This document shows positions 52,601 through 63,554 of a stretch of DNA of 64,000 nucleotides, one piece after another. Origin of the DNA: Leuctra nigra. Its lineage: Eukaryota; Arthropoda; Insecta; Plecoptera; Leuctridae. Position numbers and translations under genes: made by a program. The stretch spans positions 20,578,309 through 20,642,308 of the forward strand of contig OW203766.1 in assembly GCA_934045905.1 (NCBI GenBank), read 5' to 3'. Each line of letters begins with the position of its first letter. The stretch's first letter is position 1. The notes beneath the pieces are model-generated. The model had not been told where the DNA came from. It saw only the letters and a list, made by a program, of their open reading frames with translations, and did no database searches.

Positions 52601-54078
52601 GCATAGAATAGAATAGCAATAGTCATTTCGGTTGTGTTGCATCAAATGTAACTAAAAAAATATTGATATCTTCATAAAGCACGCCGTGTAAAACCATCAT
52701 CAAAGTCTCATCTAAAAATAAACACTCTGCACTTAAAGGTTTTGTAATAAAAATGGCCTAGGCAACACATACAAAATTACTCTAAGTTTATAGTTCATTC
52801 TAAGCCGAGAAAATTTGGATACCTGGCCAGTACTAATGCCTATATAGGCATGTATATACATTTATCAGTATTGACACTGATGTTTTACACACTTTGCGGG
52901 AAGTTTATAGTATTTAAAAAATATATATTTTTTAGTGAAAGTGGTGACGCATTTTTTTATTTAACTATTTTTTAACGCTGCGTGTTTTTTTTAGGAGATG
53001 GACCGTAGTGTCTGCTTTTTGCGCAGTGGTTTTACGGGATTGATGAATTGCATCACTATATTTGATCCATCGGGTAGTAACTTGGTTACCTTGGAGAGAT
53101 GGTTTATATAAGTCAAGGGAATGTATGCAAAACAATGTACTGGTCGAGATTGTTCTCTCGAATTAAGAAAACTTGATAATCAACTCTGTCCAGTGTTCTT
53201 GAGAGATACAAGACGTTACAACCAACAAAAGATAAAACGGTATTCGAAAGAAACGGATTGGCTGAAAAAGTATATTCAATGTTAGAGTTTATATAACCTT
53301 GAACCTCTTAGATATCATTAGTGTACGTTTTCAATGAACAATTTTCATGACTCACATTAATAAATTTGATCTCTGGAACTTTATAATTACAAAAGGCAAT
53401 TTCTTTTAATGTCACATTTATTAATGTAGAAATACAAATAAGGTAAATATTACCTTATGTTTGAATGTATTTTACATTTGCAAGTAAATAGGTCATATTT
53501 TAATGACATAGGTATTAGGTGCAATTTTGCATAATTTTGAGAATAAATTATAAAATATACAACTAGTTGCGGTAAGCATTCCATTACATATCCATATTAT
53601 TTAGTTACCTATTTAAGCGCAATATTGATGAAACGAGTTATCGACATCACGACTCTAATAAAATCCAGTGAATCTAAATATTTTACAAAAATAATAAGCT
53701 ATGTTCTCTCCAATTCATTTGAGTTATATTGTAGAATTTCCTGCGACGACATTGCTCCTCCGAGGGACGCAATTCAAAGTTTCAAACTACAACTGGAACC
53801 AGATATTGCCGAACCGAATGATAAAGACCCCGACTACTCTCGTGATTCAGTCAAGTGTTTGACGTCATCAATGGAATATCAGGTTCTGGAGGAGAAATGA
53901 AACTGGATATGGCAATGAGTATTCTTATATTCAAAAGACCACATTATTGCACATGTGCGCAGCCCTCGAGATGCTTGGTGTGGTTAACTGGTTACTTTTT
54001 AGCATTGAGTGGGGATCGACTGTTCATTTTACGTGATCAAATGCTGTTTAGTACTACATTATTAAGTATAATGGTTTT
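52601..54078. other. Stretch without a recognised gene
   Basis: AT-rich. About 52676-52995 has CACGCCGTGTAAAA near the left and TAACGCTGCGTG near the right, a possible distant relative of the family X terminal inverted repeats. A Tc1-like MITE fragment lies at 53232-53275. An open stretch at 53628-53900 (90 codons) has no recognisable motif. Confidence 0.4.
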
Positions 54079-54544
54079 CATAGGCGTGCGCAGGAGGAAT
54101 CATTAGGGGGGGCCAAAATAGGCGCCGGCAGGATTAATGACAGGGGGGGAGAGACCAAGGGAAAAAAATTTCCATGGGTGAAAGGGGATTTTTTCACGAT
54201 AAATAAATATAGATATGAAAATAAGGTCATACATATTAGAGCAAATTTGAGGCATATTGAAAAAAAATTAGAGGAAAAACCTCGAAATTCATGAAAAAAT
54301 CGTGTTTTTGGATGGTACTTAATAGTCATTGTTTTCCAAAATATTGTGTTTTTGATCAACCTCCAGTAATTTGAGCAACTCCAGTCTGCCCCGCAGGGAG
54401 ATTTTTTTGTTTAAACCCTTATAAAACAAAATTTTGACACTCTGAGTACCACATTTTATAATTATTTAGTTGAGGCTGACCTATTAGGGGGGGCCACGGC
54501 CCCCCTGGCCCCCCCCCCCCTCCCCCCCCGTGCGCACGCCTATG
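54079..54544. mobile_element. hAT-like non-autonomous element, 466 bp, G/C runs
   Basis: ATGGTTTT flanks both ends (54071-54078 and 54545-54552), an 8-bp duplication. Both termini read CATAGGCGTGCGCA. The sub-terminal regions are G-runs on the left and C-runs on the right, so transcripts or single strands could fold strongly. No coding frame. The left end of a relative starts at 62880. Confidence 0.88.
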
Positions 54545-54578
54545 ATGGTTTTGCAACTAATTATGTAAAGAAACATAC

Positions 54579-55722
54579 TAGGAAAACGCTCTGTGTAACG
54601 CGTTGAATGAGCGAGCACGACACGTGCGCAAAAATTAACCGAATATGCGTTCGTTAACACACAGAAAACATTATTTTAAGTCAAACTGAAAGCAAACTAC
54701 GATCCACTGAATCAATATAAAACAATGTGTCATTGTATGACCACCATTAATGTGTAATCCGAGATATACCTAACCTTCAAGGAAATGTCAGGCTAGACAG
54801 AAGCTCAGAAACGGAATAAATCCAACTTTTCCAAGAAGAAAATAATTTGAAATAATCAATCCCCTGGACAAAAACTGTAGATACCTAATATCTATGCTTT
54901 AAAAGCGATTCAATTTTACTAATACCTTCACAAAGTACACCAAATTGCCAAAATTATCAACGAAAAAAAGCACAATGCAGGAGAGATTTGGAATGACGTG
55001 TGAACGCTAGAAGAGAACAAACGCCACTCGATGATATTATTGAAATGTGAGCTTATGTTTCTAATCCCTCCTGGATGCAAAATCAGCCAAGTAGAAACAC
55101 GGGAGGCACGGCCATCAGAACTACGAATTGACGAAAAGACAATCAAGGTCCTTAAAAACTCGAAATGATTTGTTGGAAACTATGATCCAAATTGAATTAT
55201 TCAAATTTGATCAACTCAATACACATAAAAATATCTGCTTTTCACTAAAAAAGTGTACATACCATCAAAACACTCTTGTACCTAAAGCAAATCAGATTCA
55301 GTTGCATTGGAAAGACATTCATTTTCAATGTTTCATTTCTGACAGCTATTAAAAATGTCAATAAGTGCATACTTTCTTGACAGATTCGGCTGAAAATTGG
55401 TAAAATAAGTGACATTGTTGGTCTTACTGACCATGCTAAATATGAGTTTGATCACATTTCTCGAAGACCATTTTAATTTTTTAGGCTTTCAGGAGATACT
55501 TATTTTAACAATGAACCAATGGATGGATTTCAAAAAAAAATTGGGTCTGCAAACAGAGAAGGTTGTCTTTACATGTGTGCAAAATTTCAGGTCGATCGGT
55601 GAAGCGGTGCGACTTCTATTGCTTCCTTTAGCATACAAAAACAAAAACAAAAAAAAAACAAAAAAAAAAACAGAGGTCCGTGCTAAAAGAGCCAAATGGA
55701 GTCGCTCGCTTCGCTCGCTCAA
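54579..55722 (+). mobile_element. Family Y repeat, copy Y5 (diverged)
   Basis: Starts ACTAGGAAAACGCTCTGTGT and ends AGTCGCTCGCTTCGCTCGCT. The middle is diverged and longer than in Y1 and Y2, with an adenine-rich stretch (AACAAAAACAAAAAAAAAAC) before the terminus in place of CAAACAAACA. Confidence 0.8.
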
Positions 55723-55789
55723 TAATAAAGTGAATGTGTGAATTTAGATTTCGACTTGGAAAAATTTAGATGAGTTACACCATTTAAAT

Positions 55790-56157
55790 CAATGGCGTAA
55801 CCCGGATGACATTTGGGGTGGGGGGGGGGGGGGGGGATTTTTAATATTTTTAATAATTACAGGTAAAAACAGTGGGGTTCGTTTCAAGGTCATTCGTTTT
55901 GGAACAGTTTTGAATAGCAGAGAAACTAATTTTTGGAAATATAAATTACAAATGCCACAAATTGGTAAGAGTTGCAGTAAGAAATGCAGATCCGGTGCGG
56001 GAAATGTTCAACTCAATTCAAAAAATTTTAGTATGTTTTTGACGTGACATGTTTTGACTTTTTTTTAAATTTGTGTTAACTTTAAATATGCGGTTTTCTG
56101 AGATGATGCTCTGACTTCGGGACGGGGCGCCCCCCCCCCCCCTTGCGTACGCACTTG
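55790..56157. mobile_element. hAT-like non-autonomous element, 368 bp, G/C runs
   Basis: Flanks ATTTAAAT (55782-55789) and ATTCAAAT (56158-56165) look like an 8-bp duplication with one change. Termini CAATGGCGTAAC and CAAGTGCGTACGC (reverse complement) are imperfect inverted repeats. A G-run of about 17 lies near the left end and a C-run of 13 near the right. Confidence 0.7.
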
Positions 56158-56177
56158 ATTCAAATAATATCTATTCG

Positions 56178-56245
56178 ATGTACGATGTACGATGTATACG
56201 ATGTACGATGTATACGATGTACGATGTATACGATGTACGACAGTA
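56178..56245. repeat. Degenerate (GTACGATGTATAC)n minisatellite
   Basis: TACGATGTACGATGTATACG recurs in mixed 8- and 14-bp steps. Confidence 0.85.
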
Positions 56246-56511
56246 CGATATACGTCGTATCGTCTACGGACTGGCCTTCCCACCAGTACCTGATTCCCCG
56301 GACCGGTTCTCCCAATGTTGAATCCTCCACACGACCTACCTCTATATGCAACAGAACATGTATTATAAAGTGCACGATATGACCTCGCTTTCAAGTGCTT
56401 TTAAACCAAAGACCTACAAGAAATAGGGAGTAGCGAACATTGAGGCTATCGACCATATAAGTAATCCACCACCGCTTAAATGAAAAAATAAAAAATAAAA
56501 TAAAAAACGGA

Positions 56512-56802
56512 ACAGGTTGCTGAGTGGTAAAGCTCTGAACTTGTATTCCGGAGGCCCGGGTTCGATTCCCGCGGCCGTCCTTCCTGACTGTGGTTTCTTC
56601 GTGGAATTCCCTCAGTCGACAGGCAAATGCTGGGAAGATACCCTACTAATAGTCCACGACCGCCTTCCTCCCACCTTCCATCCTAACCTAATCTTCACCA
56701 TCATCTCCCGCAATCATCCTCATAGTCATAATCAATAATCATTCATACATCGCCATTAGCATCGCTGCAGAACAGTGCGACGTTAAGCCCCAGACAAAAA
56801 AA
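56512..56802 (+). mobile_element. tRNA-derived SINE
   Basis: A tRNA-like head has A box GTTGCTGAGTGGTAAAGC and B box GGTTCGATTCC about 45 bp apart. An unrelated body follows, then CAGTGCGACGTTAAGCCCC and a short A-rich tail (CAGACAAAAAAAAC). The word GACGTTAAGCC also occurs in the 5S-derived SINE (near 19283), which hints at a shared body module. It lies just downstream of the IR gene. Confidence 0.82.
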
Positions 56803-56923
56803 ACATTCAAAATGAAACAAAAATAGTCTCGAAAACAGCTCAAAGTTTTATATTAATTGTATACCTTTTTTCTTCATAGGGGTATGTATTTTATTCAAAT
56901 AATCGAACAAAGTGTGGCTGTGT

Positions 56924-59900
56924 TTAGAAGGAATTCTGAGGTCTAAAGATAGGACGAATAAAAACACATCTTTTACAACGCCGTTTCTCTACTCTCCTCC
57001 TGACACGCTGCCTCGTCAGCCAATAGACTGCTACTTCGACGCCGAGCAGCGTCGCGGCGCCCCCGACGCCCGCCAGCACGATCATGAAGAGCGGGAGGAG
57101 CTGTCGGATGCTGAGACTCAGATCTGTAGACGACGCTGACTTGCTAGCTGGATAGACCGCATCGGACTTAAGGAGACGCATGTAGACGCCGTGATCTCGC
57201 ATCGGGATCATCCTGAAAGAAGACGGGGGATTGTTGTCAACTACTCTCTGTACCACGAGATAAGGGGAATAGTGTCGACATAAATGAGCTCCATTACTTG
57301 GGGTATGTATATGAACATTATATGAATCAAGTTCTGTTTGAATTCTCTCTCTTTCTCTCTGGCGACCTCTATAACAAATTTGAATTAATATAAGTGCCAA
57401 TCATTTCAGTGACATGTTGTTTTTATAGAGAAAGAATGAAAACTGGATGCGACTCAGAATGTTCGAAACTAAGAAGAAAATACATCCTCCTTGTTATTTT
57501 ACACGGTCAAATTTCCTGTCAAATTATATCATAACATTTTGATTCAAATCTTTGACAGAGAACCTAATATTTGACGAAATATTTTATCACTTTGACAGAC
57601 GATAATATTTTCATCAAAGTCGGTTGTTACACGGTGGTTAAATTTCTTTGAAGGAAAGATTTGATCAAATGATTCGATCAAACATTTTACCGTTTAAATG
57701 GAGTTTAACTCTGATTTTTCTTGATAGTTCCAATCCCATTCCTTTGGGCATAGACATTGTATAGCCTTCTTTGGGATATATAAAAGTTGAAAATTCCTTC
57801 AGGACAATATTTCCGAAGAGGATGAGGATGAGGAAGATGATGTGGGAGACTTGGAGTATACATCTTTTCTATATAAAATCCTCAACGAGATAAGAACATT
57901 TACAGGTAGTTGATGAGGTTTCTGTATCGACTCTTCTTCGGCAGAATCATGGCCAGGTAGTCTGACATCGCCGTCCTCGGCAGCTCAACGATGTCGCACT
58001 CGAGCTCTCGTCGCATCACCTCGACGGAGAACGAGGAGGTGAAGAAGGCGTACTTGTCACTGCGACAGACCTGTTGCATTCCTTCAGTCACAGTAGTGGG
58101 CAGGTGGTCGGCGTGGGGGGAGATCAGCTTGCTCTGGATCGACATCAGCAGAGGGTCGGACGTTGTCTGAGGAAAGATGGAGGCGATTAAGACCACTGAT
58201 TTGCTTTACCGAGAAAATGGCCGCTCTGTTCGCCATTTTCAAAATTGGGACCGAGTTGAAAGAACAAAGTTGTAGAGAACAATATATCCCAGAAAAAAAC
58301 ACTCCGTGTAAAAAAGGCAGCCAAGTCTCTTTACTTAAAAAAAAATCAACACCGAAAAGGAGTGATATCAAAAAAGGAGCCAAGTCAATGACATTTCCAA
58401 ATATTTAATCGTATCTTTGAAATAAAAGTATAAACACCGAGAAATACTTTACAAAAGGACTTGGCGCATCGTTTTTTTAAAGACATCATTCTATCCTAAA
58501 AGTGGAAAGATTATTAACAAGTAGGTACATATTCCTCTTTTTATTTGAGCCAGTATCTATGAATCAAGCTACTTTTGGTAATGGCTATTTTATAATTTTG
58601 TAATGGCGATAGAAGAAAGATGTCATGCTGTAATAGAAGTAATAATAAGGGAGGTAGAATTAAATAACAAGGAAGTGGGCTCATATATATTCTTATAGCA
58701 CTGTTAATATGGTGATATTAGAAGGATATCTTTTCATAATTTGATCATGACTGAAGGAAATCATGAAAAGTTGTCAAATAATTACTAACTATTTATAGAA
58801 CACTATTATATTATGGCAGTAAATTATTATGGTATATATTATACCATTATATGGTATATATTATTATGGTTTTAATAGTTGTTCAATGTGACTTCACTGT
58901 GTACTTTGTGAAATGTATTGTTATAAAATGTGGATTAATAGAAATGTATTTCATTGTGAGAAGGTATAACGCATGAGACTTAATTATGTTGACCACGAAA
59001 CAATAATATGAAGATAACTATTGTATATTTATTACAAATATAGGCAACAAGTTTCATCGCGTACATATTCAAATAGAAAATATTTTACAGTAGGTATGTA
59101 GGTATAATATGTAATTGAAAGTTGTGTCCCTATTATTCTAAAATTTCTAAATTACGGTTGTATATAAATGGCATATGCTTATGAATAGAAAAATGTCTTT
59201 AAAAAAACGATGCGCCAAGTCCTTTTGTAAAGTATTTCTCGGTGTTTATACTTTTATTTCAAAGATACGATTAAATATTTGGAAATGTCATTGACTTGGC
59301 TCCTTTTTTGATATCACTCCTTTTCGGTGTTGATTTTTTTTTAAGTAAAGAGACTTGGCTGCCTTTTTTACACGGAGTGTTTTTTTCTGGGATATCACTT
59401 CTTTTGTTAGTTTATTCATACAGCTTGTAGCACATGTCCGAGCAAGGACTAATTTCTTTAAAAAAATACGCCTCAACCGATTAGGATAGGTACTAAGGAA
59501 TTACAATCGGTCCAGCCGTTTTCGATATATTATAACGTCCCTTCCGGTTTTGAAATGGCGGCCGAAAATAATGTCGTCTCGAATTCATAATTATTAGTCC
59601 TACAAAATTGCATAATTTGATTGCAATCGGTACAGCCGTTTTCGATATATTATAACGTCCCTTCCGGTTTTGAAATGGCGGCCGAAAATAATGTCGTCTT
59701 GAATTCATAATTATTAGTCATACTATTTCCAAAATTTGGTTGCAATCGGTACAGCCGCTTTCGATAATGACGTCACTTCGGTTTTAACAATGGCGGCCGA
59801 AAATAATGTCGTCTTTAATTCATAATTATTAGTCCTACACATTTCCAAAATTTGGTTGCAATTGGTACAGCCGTTTTCGATATATGACGTCACTTCCGGT

Positions 59901-62562
59901 TTTGACAATGGCGGCCGAAAATAATGTCGTCTTTAGTTCATAATTATATTAGTCCGACATAATTCTAAAATTTGGTTGCAATCGGTACATCCGTTTTCGA
60001 TATATGACGTCACTTCCGGTTTTAACAATGGCGGCCGAAATTAATGTCGTATTGAATTCATAATTATAAGTCCTACACAATTCCAAAATTTAGTTGCAAT
60101 CGGTACAGCCGTTTTCGTTATATGACGTCACTTCCGGTTTTAGAAAATGGCGGCCGAGAGCACTGCAACCTTGAATTTATAATTATTTACAATGTATGTT
60201 TACTAAATATCTATTTAAAAGTATAAAGTGGTGAATTTAGTGTCCTTTAGAATATTAATGACGTCATTTAGCATTTTTATGACGTCATTTCCGGTATAGG
60301 TAATAAGAAAACAATTTAGTTTTATCTAGTTGATACTTCATGAATGACCTTCTGAATTCAATAGCGCTAATTTCCGTCAAATCGCTCATGCCGTTTTCAA
60401 TATATGACGTCACTTCCGGTTTCATTTAGTGGTTCCTGCCGCCATTTCCGGTACCGTTAATTTGTATATTCATTTATCCCAATTGATTTTTCAAATAGAT
60501 TGCAGAATGAATATACAGGAGCTAGTTCAGTGGCAATCGGTACAGGCGTTTTCGATGTATGACGTCACTTCCGGTTTCAGGAATGGCGGCCGAGAACACT
60601 GTGTATTGAAATTATAATTTTGTATTGTCTTTGTTACAATGTAAGATAATGATATGTGTATTTAAAGTATAATTTGATGAAATAAGCTAAATATTGCAAA
60701 TTTATGACGCCACTTCCGGTTTAGAATATAAGAAAATTATATTTTTAAGTAACATACTTCATATAGATGACCATCTCAACCGAATGGCGCTAATTTCGTT
60801 CTAATCGGTCCAGCCGTTTTTCATATATGACGTCACTTCCGGTTTAAAAATGGCGGCACAAAAAATCACAAGAGGCAAGGTATCATCAGACGCCAAAAGT
60901 GCATATGTGGTAAAAATTTCAGGTTGATCGGTTCAGCTGTTTAGGCTGTGGCGGTGATAGCAACGTTTCCTGATATCATCATCAGAATCAGAAAGTGATG
61001 GAATTTCACTGTTTTCTCGGTCCTCTAGCGCGCAAATGGCATAACCTATTGTTCCCAAATTTGGTATATGTAGTGGGGTGGGCCATAGCTCGAAATTAAG
61101 ATATTTCGCAACAATGTGAGATTTACCAATTTTGAAATCCAGTAGGCCGAAAATGCCATGTTGTTGCTTACAGTAAAAGTAGTTGGTCTGCTCCTCAGTT
61201 TATATAGGCACCGAGAGTTCGCCACGAGTGAGAGAAATTAGCAACTTTTGTGGGAAGATCGTCAACTGTTTTATTTCTCATTGGCCGTGACCTAGCAACC
61301 GATCAGATGTCAACAAATGTACTCAAAATATTTCGGAATCAGAACTAAGTCGCGCAAATTAATATTGTGATCAGATTCAGTGAAATTGTGAACACTTTAT
61401 TATTAATATTTTGTAGGCGAATAAACATTAGATAAACTTGTGTAAATTTTAAGAATTGATAATGCGTAATATGTGCAGCAACATAACGTATAACTGCAGC
61501 GACTTGGACGCCTTGCCAAAAGGTAAGCTTCCTTCCCACAGATTAGGTGGCTCTGTCTGTACTTTTTGCAGTGCCATCTGTTGTCTAAACACGCTGCCTA
61601 TAGGCATTTACGGTATGTTGAGAGGGTGTGACTACGATCCCGACAGCCGGGACTTTCAGGTTAAAAAAATAGTCCCGACCGTAGGTTTTACTGGGCAGCC
61701 TAAGGAATAAAACTCTCTATGGGTAGACAAATTCGAACTGGGCAACTTAAAAAAAATAACTCTATGGTTAGGCAGAATTAAAACTTGTGAAAATTACAAA
61801 TAAAAAAAAAATGTGCTCCCGGCCGGATTCGAACCGACGACCTCTTGCACCGTGGTCCAGTACGCTATCCATAGCGCCATCTGGACGGTCATACTGAAAG
61901 CCGTTCTTAACCAGTATATAAATAAACAAGGCCAGTCGGGACTATTTTTTTAACCTGAAAATCCCGGCTGTCGGGATTTTAGTCACTACCATGTTGAGAT
62001 ACTGTGAGTGTACGGTACGACTTGGCTGTGTGGAGCGACCGCTCCACTAGATTGATATTTCGAAAAATTTCAGAATTTCGTTGATGCAGAGATTCAACTA
62101 AATAGGTATACGACTTGCATGCAAAACAGAGTCGCTCATACTTGGAGCAGTTGGCTATGCTTGGAGATAACATATTTCATAAAAGTGCCATGCTTTCTAT
62201 AAAGAGCAGTTAATTCTCTACAACTTTGTCTCTTTAACATGTATAGTCTACCTTCAACGAGACGAACTTTTGAAACTACAATTTAGTAGCCGATCCTTCA
62301 TTTTCAAAATGATATTTATTGGTTGTCTCCTTACATCAAATATATTCGAGTGTCCTGTATTTGCCAGGACGCCTAGCTTGTAGTTGCCGTCGTTGAGGAG
62401 GTCGTCGAAGGTCTCGACGGGCACGACGACGTCCTGCGTCGTGAGCGTCGAGATGAGCGCCGCCGAGTACGAGGAGAAGAAGACGACGGACGACGCCGCC
62501 CCCAGAAGGTGCACGATGCGACTCGGCCAGGAGCAAGGGTAGTTGGCGGTGCCTATCGGCGA
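56924..62562 (-). CDS. Ionotropic receptor (IR), C-terminal three exons
   Basis: Arthropod chemosensory ion channel related to ionotropic glutamate receptors, acting in the plasma membrane of sensory neurons. Exons 62562-62335, 58166-57904 and 57212-56924 join in frame to 259 residues. The first carries the pore-proximal helix and TM3 (SRIVHLLGAASSVVFFSSYSAALISTL in two parts, where SYSAALIS replaces the SYTANLAA of glutamate receptors) and the start of ligand-binding lobe S2. The second is S2 (DKYAFFTSSFSVEVM, ECDIVELP). The third ends S2 with NYLMIPMRDHGVYMRL, then TM4 (LLPLFMIVLAGVGGAATLLG) and a basic tail. The acceptor at 62563 is weak (CATATTGTGAG). The amino-terminal part, S1 and TM1 must lie right of the window. 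The 4.2-kb intron holds element X2. Subfamily not assigned. Confidence 0.9.
57213..57903. other. IR intron, no gene seen
   Basis: AT-rich. About 57500-57710 has degenerate inverted motifs (ACGGTCAAATTT, TTTGACAG, TTTGATCAAATGATT). A GAGGATGAGGATGAGGAAGA run occurs near 57820. Confidence 0.4.
59510..60150. repeat. 118-bp-type repeat array in X2
   Basis: CGTC(A/C)CTTCCGGTTTT followed by ATGGCGGCCG recurs about every 117-124 bp (near 59532, 59655, 59769, 59886, 60006 and 60125). Two units are degenerate (TATAACGTCCCTTCCGG). Irregular relatives continue near 60258, 60277, 60404, 60558, 60704 and 60829. Confidence 0.9.
61211..61598. mobile_element. 388-bp insertion in X2 with an exon-like segment
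   Basis: TATAGGCA flanks both sides (61203-61210 and 61599-61606), and other X copies lack this segment. No inverted termini are seen. On the plus strand an ATG at 61459 opens MRNMCSNITYNCSDLDALPK and runs to a good donor (CCAAAAG/GTAAGC near 61522). It may carry a captured first exon and promoter fragment, or the similarity is chance. Confidence 0.6.
61623..61990. mobile_element. 368-bp hAT-like fold-back element carrying a tRNA-like segment
   Basis: ATGTTGAG flanks both ends (61615-61622 and 61991-61998). Inverted repeats of about 58 bp: CGACAGCCGGGACTTTCAGG on the left against CGACAGCCGGGATTTTCAGG in reverse complement on the right. The interior carries the tRNA-like sequence at 61814-61888. 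Confidence 0.87.
61814..61888 (-). tRNA. tRNA-like pseudogene inside a TIR element
   Basis: On the minus strand a perfect B box (GGTTCGAATCC) and a good A box (TGGCGCTATGG) lie at normal spacing, with a T arm that pairs. The acceptor ends do not pair (GTCCAGA against CGGGAGC), and the anticodon stem has mismatches; the loop region reads GGACCACGGT. It is unlikely to be a working tRNA. Confidence 0.5.
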
Positions 62563-62879
62563 CTCACAATATGTATTGATATAAAAAATCAAATGTGTTT
62601 AAATTATCCTGGATAACCGCATAATCTACGTGACTTATTGGGTCAAACTGATTTTTGTTTTAGAACTGTATATATTATACCGGGTGGCGCAAAAAAACTC
62701 ACAATGGGCGATACATTACTGTGACGCTACACTATACATACATCGGGCTGAAAATTTCACAGTGTCCTTAAGTTCAGTCTGAAGTTTTATTAGACACGAT
62801 AATTTCAAAAAGTAGAATTATCTCCCGTAAATTCTGCTTTTAAACTCAACTCAAGGTACAATAACACTTTTGTTATACT

Positions 62880-63060
62880 CATAGGCGTGCGCAGGAGAAA
62901 TCATTAGGGGGGAAGGGGGACAACATGGGCGCCGGCAGGATTAATGCCAGGGGAGAAGCTCCAGAGGTAAAAAAAATCCCACGCGTGAAGGAGGGGTGTG
63001 GGGGGCATGGCCCCCCACACCCCTCTGGGGTAAGAGCCCTCAGAAGACGCGGGTCTGGGG
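62880..63060 (+). mobile_element. Partial hAT-like element related to 54079-54544
   Basis: Starts CATAGGCGTGCGCAGGAG and shares GGGCGCCGGCAGGATTAATG with the element at 54079. The matching right terminus is not found, so it is truncated or its end has diverged. It has a GGGGGGCATGGCCCCCC palindrome near 63000. Confidence 0.65.
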
Positions 63061-63554
63061 CGCGAGCCCTGGAGATAAAATTGTGATCCTCAAGTGGATT
63101 TGATAGAATTTTATGACTTATTGAAATTTCTTTTGACTTCTAATTTCCAAATAATATTTTGGTTGAAATTTAAAAAGTGCTTGCTGTAAGTAAGCATATT
63201 GTATTTTGAGCAGCCCATAATCATAGTGCTACTTATAAAAAAAATATACACTCGCCCATATTAAAAAAGATACACCTTTTATATATTTCAACAATAACCG
63301 ACGATAAAGCAACTGTAAACTCTGGTGCACATTGTATTAAATGCACCAAAAATTGGCCACAGTTAATTATTACTATTTGCTATATTGTTACCATGATTAA
63401 CATTATTAGATTACCCATAAAAATTATCCATTCGTCGCGTAGATATTTCCAAGTCAGTAAGTCAGAAGATGCAGCTCCGAGAAGAAGAGTTGCTGTGAGC
63501 CGTGGAGTGTTTGAATAAATATTGTGGTCGTAGGAGGGACAATAAACCAAGAGT

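Larger units (their letters stand above)
58287..62050 (+). mobile_element. Family X composite element, copy X2 (longest)
   Basis: Starts TCCCAGAAAAAAACACTCCG. 5' block arms lie at 58287-58484 and 59197-59391, then comes a 118-bp-type array and a 3' end GTGTGGAGCGACCGCTCCAC plus TAG. The 3' block has gained two insertions, at 61211-61598 and 61623-61990, each with an 8-bp duplication. Without them the copy would match X1 in layout and length (about 3.0 kb). It lies within an IR intron. Confidence 0.87.

Noticed and set aside
53628..53900. 90-codon open frame as a gene
   Set aside because: No recognisable motif, splice partners or homology-like composition; length is within chance for this region.
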